64,000 nucleotides of DNA from Anaerolineales bacterium (GTDB lineage Bacteria > Chloroflexota > Anaerolineae > Anaerolineales > Villigracilaceae), in the NCBI GenBank assembly GCA_015075725.1, contig JABTTV010000001.1, positions 2,976,001-3,040,000 of the forward strand, given 5' to 3'. Shown piece after piece: positions 17,984-25,515 of this stretch; position 1 is the first letter of the stretch; every line of letters begins with the position of its first letter. Both the position numbers and the translations under genes were made by a program. The notes beneath the pieces were generated by a model. It was not told the DNA's origin, ran no database searches, and saw only the letters and a program-made list of their open reading frames with translations.

Positions 17984-18009
17984 GTTTTCCTTGTTTGGCG
18001 TATTGACTA

Positions 18010-19326
18010 CTATGCGCTGAGTTTTACAACTTCATCTGCAAGCCAGCGCCTGATCGGTTCGCCTGCGCCGTTGATGTGGTGATCCACCGCCTGTGCGTAA
18101 CTCCGCATGAATTGGATCAATTCGGTGGCGGGACGGTTATGGGATTGAAGAAGGGTTTTGAGCCAGTCCATCTCGCCGGAGACGTAGCTTACGTCACCTA
18201 GCTGCAGGGCGGCGGCGATGTTGTCTCCGAGATGTTGGATGCCCGTTTCCAATCCGCCTGGGCTGACGGTGAGCGACGGGACAAGCTGCTTGAGCGTCAG
18301 TTCGATCTCGGCGCGTTTGCTGGTGAAGGACTGATGCGCAGCCAGGTGTTCCTGGGAGGGGGCTTTTATGGTCTCCGAAACCTTTAGGTTTTTATGTTGA
18401 ATCAACCGTTCTGCTTCGAGGAGCGAGGCTTCGATACTCTCGCCCAGGAAACGTCCGGGGATTTTCGCTGCGAGTGAGGGATGCAGGTTGAATATGCGTC
18501 CGCCGTATGCCACACGGACGTTTTGCACGGCGAGACCTTGAGCGGCGAGTTGGAGTGAAGCAGCGGCGACAAGCGTCTGCGCCACGAGAATGACAAGGTC
18601 GGCTTTAACAGCCTGAGCTGTTTCAGCGAACCGGTCGTTGGGAACGTTCGCACCGAGATAGACAACATTCCAGCCACGCCGGCGCAGAAGCAAAGAAAGA
18701 AGCAAAGGAGTGAAGGCGTGCCACTCGTCCGCGACGCAGCCGATGAGCGCGGTGCCATTTCGCGTGGGAGCGGGGGCAGCGGAGAGGAGTGAGTCGAGTC
18801 GACGCATGGCGAGGGCAGAGGCAAAATGCTCCTGCTGAACGCTGGCGTTGTTTTCGTACCACTTCGCGCCGATCTCCACCAATCCACGCTGGAGCAGGTC
18901 AGTGCAGACAAGTTCGACGGGATACATCGAAAACGCCTGATTGAGGGTTTGCTCGGCGCGAGGTTCATCGAAGCGCAGGCAGGCATCGAGCCACTGGTCA
19001 CGCAAGGCTTCGAGGTTTGAATCGGGGGTGGCGGCTTGGGCGGGGAAAATCCCTGATGAGGCCGCGCCAGCCAACGGGTCGGAGCCGGAGGCGGTTTGTT
19101 CGTTCCACAGGTCCACGGCGCGGGATATCGAAAGTCCCTCTGCCTGGCGGGCGATCAGCCATTTGATGGTCTCGATATCGTACTGAGAGTACAAACGATG
19201 TCCACCCGCCGTGCGCTGCGGGGCTGGGAGTCCATAGCGGCGTTCCCAGGCGCGCAGGGTGTCTGCGGCGAGTCCCGTTTCGCGTAATACAGCTTTTAGA
19301 TTAAAGGCAGGCGATTTGCTGAGCAT
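18010..19326 (-). CDS. CarH/LitR-like B12-dependent MerR regulator
   Basis: Residues 8-75 are a MerR winged helix (ETGLAADTLRAWERRYGLP, GGHRLYSQYDIETIKWL). Residues 105-185 match the B12-binding four-helix bundle with the CarH light-sensing motif W-x9-EH (W156, E166, H167). Residues 190-310 form the cobalamin Rossmann domain, with ExH (E201, H203) where the lower axial His is expected. In CarH, adenosylcobalamin holds a DNA-binding tetramer in the dark, and light breaks it. Two oddities: Tyr157 stands where Thermus CarH has the His that caps cobalt after light, and a further helical domain of about 110 residues follows. Autoregulation is likely since it follows crtI by 12 bases. Confidence 0.88.
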   Translation of the reverse strand: MLSKSPAFNLKAVLRETGLAADTLRAWERRYGLPAPQRTAGGHRLYSQYDIETIKWLIARQAEGLSISRAVDLWNEQTASGSDPLAGAASSGIFPAQAATPDSNLEALRDQWLDACLRFDEPRAEQTLNQAFSMYPVELVCTDLLQRGLVEIGAKWYENNASVQQEHFASALAMRRLDSLLSAAPAPTRNGTALIGCVADEWHAFTPLLLSLLLRRRGWNVVYLGANVPNDRFAETAQAVKADLVILVAQTLVAAASLQLAAQGLAVQNVRVAYGGRIFNLHPSLAAKIPGRFLGESIEASLLEAERLIQHKNLKVSETIKAPSQEHLAAHQSFTSKRAEIELTLKQLVPSLTVSPGGLETGIQHLGDNIAAALQLGDVSYVSGEMDWLKTLLQSHNRPATELIQFMRSYAQAVDHHINGAGEPIRRWLADEVVKLSA

Positions 19327-19338
19327 GATTTGTCCTCG

Positions 19339-20865
19339 TCAGGCTGGATTTAAAGTTGGCTTAGTCACTTTTTGCACAGCTATTGTACCTTTTTCTTTTA
19401 GGATTCGTTCTGTTGTCAGGCGAGCCGAAAGTAGCACAATTGGCAGCCCAGTGCCAGGGTGTGTGGATGCACCTGCGAAATACATATTTTTGTATTTTGC
19501 GTGACGATTCTGCGGGCGGAGATAACCAACTTGCCAGAAGTTGTGACTCAGCCCAAACGCGGCTCCCTTTTCGAGATTGAAACGCTCTTTCCAGACTTTG
19601 GGCTGGTATACGATCTCAAACTTGATGTGCTCTTTGAGGTCGGTGACTCCCATCTCTTTGGCGAGGCGGGTGAAGACGGTTTCGCGGGCACGGTTCACCA
19701 AGGCATCCCAATCCTGTGCGGAGCGGGCATCGAGGTGACCAACGGGGACGAGGACGTAAAGCGTTTCCTGTCCTGCTGGCGCGGCGGCGGGGTCGGTGCG
19801 AGCCGGAGCATGGACGTAGAACGACGGCACTTCGGGCAATGTATGATCTTCGAAGATCTGGTCGAACGAAGCCTTGTAATCGCCGCCGAGGAAAACGTTG
19901 TGATGCGCGATCTGCGGATATTGCTTATCCACGCCCCAGTAGAACATGATGGTGGAGCAGGTGTAGAGTTTTTCGTCGAGCTTCTTGGTTTCTTTTGCAT
20001 CGGGCAAAAGTTCTTTGTAGATGTAAGGCAGATCTGCATTGCCGACGAAAATATCTGCGGCATATGTCTTGCCATCCATTGCTTCGGCGCTAACGACCTT
20101 CGAACCTTCAACCTGCAACTTTCTAACCGGACTGTTATACACAAACTTCACGCCCAGTTTTTCAGCCACTTTTGTGAGCGCCTGAATACCGGCGTACATA
20201 CCGCCCATTGGGTACCACACACCTTCAGCCAATTCGGTGTATTGCAAGAGGGAGTAGGTGGCAGGCGCGTCGTAGGGGCTGAGTCCCAGATACATGTTTT
20301 GAAAGGTGAAGGCAGCCTTCAAGCGCTCATCCTTGAAGAAGCGGCTGGTGTTGGTGTAGTGTTTCTGCAACGCCTTGAGGTTGAAGATCAGCGGCAAATT
20401 CTTGAGGCTGAAATATTCGAAGATGTTGTAGAAATTACGACCCACGAATTTTTCAACCGATATTTTGTAATGCTTCGCGCCTTCCGCGATATAGCCGAGG
20501 AAACCCGTAAAGGCGGTCTTGTCCACGGCTTCGAGCTGGGATTGCATCTTGCCAATGTCTGAGGTCAATTCAAGGCGCAGACCGTCATCAAAGTGAACTT
20601 TATAGGTCGGGTCGATGCGCTTCAAGTCGAGGTGGTCGCTCATTTTTTCGCCGAGAGAAGCAAAAGTTTCCTCCCAAATTTCGGGCATCAGAAACAGGGT
20701 CGGACCAATGTCGAAGCGGTGACCGTCACGGACGATCTGATTACAGCGGCCACCCGAGGTGGATTCCTTTTCCAGCACGGTCACGTCATATCCATTTTTA
20801 GCGAGGCGGGCGGCTGTGGTAATTCCGCCAATTCCAGCGCCGATCACGAGTGCAGTAGGTTTCAT
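19339..20865 (-). CDS. crtI: Phytoene desaturase (CrtI type)
   Basis: The FAD-binding start is ALVIGAGIGGITTAARLAKN with the following EKESTSGGRC, and the C-terminal signature is YFAGASTHPGTGLPIVLLSA, both typical of bacterial CrtI. The 508-residue length fits. The enzyme desaturates phytoene stepwise to lycopene or neurosporene at the membrane. AGGAG precedes the ATG. It is the first gene of the leftward cluster and is driven by the promoter at 20897-20924. A 19-base stretch of its coding DNA (20105-20123) also occurs between guaB and the aminotransferase gene. Confidence 0.93.
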   Translation of the reverse strand: MKPTALVIGAGIGGITTAARLAKNGYDVTVLEKESTSGGRCNQIVRDGHRFDIGPTLFLMPEIWEETFASLGEKMSDHLDLKRIDPTYKVHFDDGLRLELTSDIGKMQSQLEAVDKTAFTGFLGYIAEGAKHYKISVEKFVGRNFYNIFEYFSLKNLPLIFNLKALQKHYTNTSRFFKDERLKAAFTFQNMYLGLSPYDAPATYSLLQYTELAEGVWYPMGGMYAGIQALTKVAEKLGVKFVYNSPVRKLQVEGSKVVSAEAMDGKTYAADIFVGNADLPYIYKELLPDAKETKKLDEKLYTCSTIMFYWGVDKQYPQIAHHNVFLGGDYKASFDQIFEDHTLPEVPSFYVHAPARTDPAAAPAGQETLYVLVPVGHLDARSAQDWDALVNRARETVFTRLAKEMGVTDLKEHIKFEIVYQPKVWKERFNLEKGAAFGLSHNFWQVGYLRPQNRHAKYKNMYFAGASTHPGTGLPIVLLSARLTTERILKEKGTIAVQKVTKPTLNPA

Positions 20866-20892
20866 AAACTTTCTCCTTTTTTAGGTCATTGG

Positions 20893-20925
20893 CTGTATTT
20901 TACACGTTGTCTACTATTTGTCAAG
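20893..20925 (-). promoter_or_regulatory. crtI promoter with CarH-like direct repeats
   Basis: Minus-strand TTGACA (20919-20924) and TAAAAT (20897-20902) are 16 bases apart. Three consecutive 11-bp units start at the -35: CTTGACAAATA, GTAGACAACGT and GTAAAATACAG. The first two share T-N2-ACA at identical positions; the third keeps only the T. CarH of Thermus is known to bind 11-bp-spaced direct repeats over the -35. Dark repression of the long operon by the CarH-like protein is therefore predicted. Confidence 0.7.
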
Positions 20926-20950
20926 GTATAAAATTAATCTTTGCAAAACC

Positions 20951-20978
20951 TTGACAAATCAGATTTTTTCTGTAAAAT
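20951..20978 (+). promoter_or_regulatory. crtB promoter
   Basis: TTGACA (20951-20956) and TAAAAT (20973-20978) are separated by 16 bases, the same geometry and the same CCTTGACAAAT context as the divergent crtI promoter. Only one 11-bp unit with T-N2-ACA is visible, so control by the regulator may be weaker or may depend on the neighbouring sites. Confidence 0.7.
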
Positions 20979-21010
20979 CCATTTATCAGCCGATGAAAAG
21001 GAGAGAGAAC

Positions 21011-21958
21011 ATGCAAGCAAATGCGAATTGGGAAAATCTACTACTGTCACTCGCGGGTCACATTCCGCATCCATCCACACGTCCATTTTTTTCCTACTGG
21101 GCAGGAGACGCTTCTCTGCGTGCCGCCTACAAGCAAACTGAGGTCATTACTGCTGCGCATAGCAAATCATTCCATTTTGCCTCTGGTTTGCTCCCCGAAG
21201 AAAAACGCTCAGCTGTCCGCGCTTTGTATGCTTTCTGTCGTACCGTGGATGACATTGTGGATGAAGTCGAATCAAAGAAAGACCGAGATTATGAACTCGA
21301 ATACTGGCGGAAAGTGGTCGAAAACGCCTCCGCCTCGACCGATGACCTGGTTGCCTCCGCCTGGGCAGATACCCTCACCCGATACCATATCCCGCGTCAC
21401 TACGCCTTGCAGTTGATCGATGGCGTCGCCCGCGACCTTTCCCAGAGCCGTTACCAAACCTTCGACGACCTCGCAACCTATTGCTACGGCGTCGCCTCCA
21501 CGGTCGGACTGATGAGCATGTACATCGTCGGATTCAAAAGCAACGAGGCGGTATCGTATGCCATCAAGCTTGGCGTCGCTCTCCAAATGACCAATATCTT
21601 GCGCGATGTGGGGGAGGATTACCGCAATGGTCGCCTTTACCTGCCGCGCGAGGAACTCATCACCTATGGTATCCGCGAAGAGGATATTGCCGAAGGTCGT
21701 GTCACCGATAACTGGCGTCAATTCATGAAATTCCAGATCGAACGCACCCGACAGCTGTATGCTGAATCCTGGGCTGGCGTAAAGCTGCTCGAGCGTGAAG
21801 GGCAGCTTGCCATTGGCGCCGCCTCAACCTTCTATAGCGGCATCCTCGAAGAGATCGAAAATAACGATTATGACGTTTTTACCCGCCGCGCTTCCTTGAG
21901 TGCGCTGGGTAAAGTTGCCAAACTGCCAGCTTTGTGGATGAAGATACGCTCCTTGTAA
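21011..21958 (+). CDS. crtB: Phytoene synthase
   Basis: The chosen ATG (MQANANWENLL) has GGAG upstream and lies 30 bases after the -10 box; an upstream frame to 20918 would cross the promoter. The two aspartate-rich motifs of squalene/phytoene synthases are present: RTVDDIVDEVE (about 80) and NILRDVGEDYRNGRLYLP (about 195). The enzyme joins two geranylgeranyl diphosphates head to head to phytoene. The C-terminal half follows the family to the end. It is divergent from crtI and followed by the TspO-like gene 47 bases downstream. Confidence 0.93.
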   Translation: MQANANWENLLLSLAGHIPHPSTRPFFSYWAGDASLRAAYKQTEVITAAHSKSFHFASGLLPEEKRSAVRALYAFCRTVDDIVDEVESKKDRDYELEYWRKVVENASASTDDLVASAWADTLTRYHIPRHYALQLIDGVARDLSQSRYQTFDDLATYCYGVASTVGLMSMYIVGFKSNEAVSYAIKLGVALQMTNILRDVGEDYRNGRLYLPREELITYGIREEDIAEGRVTDNWRQFMKFQIERTRQLYAESWAGVKLLEREGQLAIGAASTFYSGILEEIENNDYDVFTRRASLSALGKVAKLPALWMKIRSL

Positions 21959-22005
21959 TTCTCCATCGCGTATCCAGCCGCGGTTTTATATAAAGGAACC
22001 CCTTG

Positions 22006-22761
22006 ATGAAAGACATCCTGCGTCAATTTGCCAATCTGTTTTCCGTGCTCATCGCTTTGGCGGTCAATGTCCTTGCCTCGACCCTGCCGCTCAATGGACA
22101 GAACACCGGAGAGATTTCAGACCGCTTTCCGGTGTATTTTGTGCCCGCTGGGTACGTCTTTGCGATTTGGAGTGTTATTTTCATTGGCTGGATCGCTTTC
22201 GCCATTTACCAGTTTCAGCCCTCCCAAAAGGAAAGCCCGAGGCTGCGGCGGTTGGGTTATCTCTTCGCCCTGAGCGGGCTTGCCAATGCAGGCTGGCTTT
22301 TTTGCTGGCACTACAACCAGTTCGGTTTGAGCGTGCTGGTCATGCTTTTGCTTTTGGGATTGCTCATTGCCAGTTACCTACGTCTGGATGTGAACCGGTT
22401 CCCGGTTTCTGCGGTTGAGCGCTGGTCTGTCGATATTCCGTTCAGCGTTTATCTCGGCTGGATCACTGTTGCAACCGTGGCCAACATCACAGCCTGGCTG
22501 TATCTTTTCGAATGGAATGGATTTGGCATTGCCGATCCCGCCTGGGCTGTCATCATGATTGTCGTAGCCTCTATGCTTGGTGTGGCAATGGCGATCACCC
22601 GCAGGGATGCGGCTTACCTCTCTGTGCTGGTCTGGGCGTTCGTTGGAATTGCAGTCAAGCAAACTCCCGCCCCAATGGTCGTGAACACCGCATGGATAGC
22701 CGCTGCACTTATGGCAGGCTTGATCGTCTATAGCCTCCTTCGCCGCGCCCGCTCCGGGTGA
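22006..22761 (+). CDS. TspO/MBR-related tryptophan-rich membrane protein
   Basis: The 251-residue protein has seven or eight helices. PAGYVFAIWSVIFIGW in helix 2 resembles the conserved P-x-GWVF-x2-W-x2-LY motif of TspO/MBR proteins, and W residues are frequent (AGWLFCWHYNQFG). TspO proteins bind porphyrins and in Rhodobacter tune expression of pigment genes. Here the gene follows crtB and so probably shares its promoter, which fits a sensor or porphyrin-related role in light stress. The protein is longer than classical TspO (about 160), as in the larger bacterial relatives. ATG at 22006 follows AAGGAA. Confidence 0.7.
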   Translation: MKDILRQFANLFSVLIALAVNVLASTLPLNGQNTGEISDRFPVYFVPAGYVFAIWSVIFIGWIAFAIYQFQPSQKESPRLRRLGYLFALSGLANAGWLFCWHYNQFGLSVLVMLLLLGLLIASYLRLDVNRFPVSAVERWSVDIPFSVYLGWITVATVANITAWLYLFEWNGFGIADPAWAVIMIVVASMLGVAMAITRRDAAYLSVLVWAFVGIAVKQTPAPMVVNTAWIAAALMAGLIVYSLLRRARSG

Positions 22762-22802
22762 TATAAATTCGTTTACCAGTCGATTTCTTTCCCTTTTGAA
22801 AG

Positions 22803-22833
22803 CAAGGGCATGACTGTTGGTATCATGCCCTTG
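22803..22833. terminator. Hairpin after the crtB-TspO transcript
   Basis: An 11-bp perfect stem (CAAGGGCATGA / TCATGCCCTTG) with a 9-base loop is followed by CCCGTTT. A second smaller dyad (CCATGGA / TCCATGG) lies near 22859-22882. The first is a probable rho-independent terminator. Confidence 0.65.
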
Positions 22834-22925
22834 CCCGTTTAAGACCACGGAATGTGAACCATGGAAAAGCCTTTTATCCATGGTCAATAGTATAACGATC
22901 ATCGTCTTTTGATATACTTGTCTTC

Positions 22926-23603
22926 GTGAAGAAATTCGCGATCTTGTTTTGTCTGCTTCTCACCAGTTGCTCGATCAAACCCGTCACTGCACCGGAGAAT
23001 TCAATGTCCCTTCGATATTTAGCGTTAGGCGATTCCTATACCATCGGCGAGAGTGTGGAGGAAGCCGAACGTTTCCCCAATCAACTTGCGGCATTGCTTG
23101 CCGATGAAGGCTTTCGCGTCGAGGTGAAGATCATCGCCCGCACCGGTTGGACGACAGATGAACTCTGGCAGGGCATTCAAAAAGAAGATATCACACCACC
23201 GTATGATATGGTCTCACTGCTGATCGGGGTTAACAACCAATATCGTGGACGGAATATCGAAGAATATCGTGAAGGCTTTATTTTTTTACTTAACAAAGCT
23301 ATCGAATATGCTGGCGGAGATGTAAAACGCGTCATCGTCTTTTCCATCCCCGATTGGGGTGTGACACCCTTCGCCGCTGGGCGAAATACCACTCAAATTG
23401 CCAGCGAGATCGACGCATTCAATCAGGTCAATTTGGAAGAATCACAAAAAGCAGGTGCGCATTATGTCGATGTAACGCCTGTTTCGCGAAAGGCAGAAGA
23501 AGACCCAACCTTGGTCGCCGGAGATGGTTTGCATCCTTCTGGCAAAATGTATAGCGAGTGGGCGAAGTCCGCTCTGCCGATTGCTTTAGGTATCTTGAAG
23601 TAG
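22926..23603 (+). CDS. SGNH/GDSL-family lipoprotein hydrolase
   Basis: A GTG start leads into a lipoprotein signal peptide with lipobox LLTSC. The mature enzyme carries the SGNH blocks: GDSYT (Ser nucleophile, block I), the Gly of block II, GVNNQ (block III Asn) and DGLHPS (block V Asp and His). These esterases and acyl hydrolases act outside the membrane on lipid or glycan esters; the substrate is not predictable. The 225-residue length is typical. Confidence 0.85.
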   Translation: MKKFAILFCLLLTSCSIKPVTAPENSMSLRYLALGDSYTIGESVEEAERFPNQLAALLADEGFRVEVKIIARTGWTTDELWQGIQKEDITPPYDMVSLLIGVNNQYRGRNIEEYREGFIFLLNKAIEYAGGDVKRVIVFSIPDWGVTPFAAGRNTTQIASEIDAFNQVNLEESQKAGAHYVDVTPVSRKAEEDPTLVAGDGLHPSGKMYSEWAKSALPIALGILK

Positions 23604-23634
23604 CATCTTTTCACAAATCAAAATTGGAGAGCCA

Positions 23635-24039
23635 ATGCCTCAGATCAAGGCCATCAACCATGTAGCTGTTGTCGTGGAAGATATGGAAAAGTCACTAGCA
23701 TTCTGGCGCGATGCGTTGGGTATTGAACTGCATGAATTAAGGGATGTGCCTGCGGAGAAATCGCAGGTGGCGTTTTTACCCCTGGCTGGAGCTGAAGTGG
23801 AACTGGTCATGCCGACCACGGATGATTCCGGCATCGCCAAGTACCTCGCCAAACGCGGACAAGGCATGCATCATCTCTGCCTCGAAGTGGACGATATCGA
23901 AGCCATGATGGCGCAACTGAAGGGCAAAAATATCCGCCTCATCAATGAAGAAGCACGAACGGCGGCAGATGGAAAGAAATATGCCTTCATTCATCCCGAA
24001 TCCTCCGGCGGGGTATTGGTCGAACTCTATCAAATCTAA
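23635..24039 (+). CDS. mce: Methylmalonyl-CoA epimerase
   Basis: A 134-residue VOC-fold protein with two beta-alpha-beta3 units. INHVAVVVEDMEKSLAFWRD opens the first; MHHLCLEVDDIEAMMAQL opens the second; the metal ligands His (in NHVA), His (in HHLC) and Glu (in VLVELYQI) fall at the expected places, and HPESSGGVLVEL is a strong family signature. It interconverts the (R) and (S) forms of methylmalonyl-CoA in propionate metabolism. No mutase subunits are in this window. The stop codon touches the start of tilS. Confidence 0.9.
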   Translation: MPQIKAINHVAVVVEDMEKSLAFWRDALGIELHELRDVPAEKSQVAFLPLAGAEVELVMPTTDDSGIAKYLAKRGQGMHHLCLEVDDIEAMMAQLKGKNIRLINEEARTAADGKKYAFIHPESSGGVLVELYQI

Positions 24040-25497
24040 ATGCCCACAAATGTCGAATCGATTCTGACGGAGGAATGCGGTCTTGTAAAAGATCGACCCG
24101 TCATTGCCGGCGTTTCCGGCGGACCGGATAGCCTTTGCCTCATGGAGACGATGCGCCGGGCGGGTTATCATCTGATTGTTGCGTATTTCGATCATCAGCT
24201 CCGTCCGGAATCTGCCGATGATGCCAGCATGGTTGAGAAGACCGCTTCCAAGCTTGGTATCGTAGTTGAAATGGGGGCAGGGGATGTGCGCAAGTATGCG
24301 GACGAGAAAAAATTATCCATCGAAGATGCCGCGCGGACCCTTCGCTACCGCTTTCTTTTCGACATGGCGCGCAAACAAAAAGCACAGGCAGTTGCGACCG
24401 GCCATACTGCCGATGACCAGATCGAAACGGTTCTCATGCACTTCCTGCGAGGGAGCGGGATTTCCGGGTTGAAGGGCATGTCGTACCGCTCGGTCATCAA
24501 ATCGTTCGACCCTGATATTCCCGTGGTACGTCCACTGCTCGATATGTGGCGTGAAGAGACGGTTTTGTTTTGCGCAGTGAATGGTTTGCGCCCGCGGTAC
24601 GACTCCAGCAACGAGTCGTTGAACTTTCAGCGCAATCGCATCCGCCATCTGCTGATTCCCAATCTTGAAACCTACAATCCAAAATTCCGGGAAACCGTTT
24701 TGAGGATGTCCCATTCCTTGAAAGGCGACTATGCCTTTTTGATGGAAACGTTGAAACACGCTTGGGGAAACGTTGTTGTTTCTGCAAACGATGAGATCGT
24801 TGCCTTCGACATTCTTCGCCTGACCTCCATGCCGATCGGACTCCAACGCAATTTGATCCGTCACGCCATGCAGGTCCTCCATCCGGGCGTGGATATAGGT
24901 TATCAAACCCTGAAACGGGCATGCGCCTTCGTCAATTCACCCGAATCATCCATCCCGCGGATCGACCTGAAAGCGGGTTTGCGAATGTTCCGTGAAGCGG
25001 GGTTGATCCATATCTGTGCACCGCATGCTGAACTGCCTTCCGACAGGTGGCCCCAACTACAGGATGAGAATCCAATTTCTATTGGGTTGGGTGGGCAAAT
25101 TTCTTTGGCTGGCGGTTGGAAAGTAAGTTGCGAACGTTGGAGACTCCCGGCTCTGGCGAAGGAACAGGCTGAAGAGAACGACGACCAGTTCCAGGTCTGG
25201 TTGGATGCGGCGGAACTTCCCACAGCGTTTCAAATAAGGGCACGCCAGCCGGGCGATCAATTTTCCCCGTTGGGCATGGATGGGCATTCTCAAAAGTTGT
25301 CCGATTTTTTTGTAAATGAGAAATTACCCCAGCGCGCGAGGGATCACTGGCCCCTCGTGTGCGCCGGGGACGAGATCGTGTGGGTGCCCGGGTTTCGCCC
25401 TGCACACCGTCACCGTTTGAAAGATACGACGAGCGATGTGCTGTATTTTTCCATTCAACACTCGCATGAGAAAGCGGACGAAAATCCCCAGTCGTGA
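24040..25497 (+). CDS. tilS: tRNA(Ile)-lysidine synthase
   Basis: The PP-loop ATP-binding motif SGGPDSL stands at residues 26-32, and ATGHTADDQIETVLMHFLRG and RNRIRHLLIPNL are the usual downstream signatures of TilS. The enzyme converts the wobble cytidine of the AUA-reading tRNA(Ile) to lysidine. The 485-residue length includes the TilS central and C-terminal domains (ARQPGDQFSPLGM, KLSDFFVNEKLPQRARDHWP). The ATG directly follows the epimerase stop with no gap. The last codons lie inside the terminator stem. Confidence 0.93.
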   Translation: MPTNVESILTEECGLVKDRPVIAGVSGGPDSLCLMETMRRAGYHLIVAYFDHQLRPESADDASMVEKTASKLGIVVEMGAGDVRKYADEKKLSIEDAARTLRYRFLFDMARKQKAQAVATGHTADDQIETVLMHFLRGSGISGLKGMSYRSVIKSFDPDIPVVRPLLDMWREETVLFCAVNGLRPRYDSSNESLNFQRNRIRHLLIPNLETYNPKFRETVLRMSHSLKGDYAFLMETLKHAWGNVVVSANDEIVAFDILRLTSMPIGLQRNLIRHAMQVLHPGVDIGYQTLKRACAFVNSPESSIPRIDLKAGLRMFREAGLIHICAPHAELPSDRWPQLQDENPISIGLGGQISLAGGWKVSCERWRLPALAKEQAEENDDQFQVWLDAAELPTAFQIRARQPGDQFSPLGMDGHSQKLSDFFVNEKLPQRARDHWPLVCAGDEIVWVPGFRPAHRHRLKDTTSDVLYFSIQHSHEKADENPQS

Positions 25498-25512
25498 TCA
25501 ACTGGGGATTTT
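25481..25512. terminator. Bidirectional terminator between tilS and the integrase-like gene
   Basis: A perfect 12-bp stem (AAAATCCCCAGT / ACTGGGGATTTT) with an 8-base loop sits between the converging genes. A-tracts on one side and T-tracts on the other let it act in both directions; it overlaps the tilS stop. Confidence 0.85.
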
Positions 25513-25515
25513 GAT

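Noticed and set aside
19459..20562. A 367-codon open frame on the plus strand opposite crtI
   Set aside because: It is fully antisense to a clear crtI gene, has no ribosome site or recognisable domain, and results from the codon bias of crtI. The same applies to long frames opposite the M23 peptidase (26891-27775), the aminotransferase (56039-57037), guaB (55089-55964) and the dehydratase (48047-48841).
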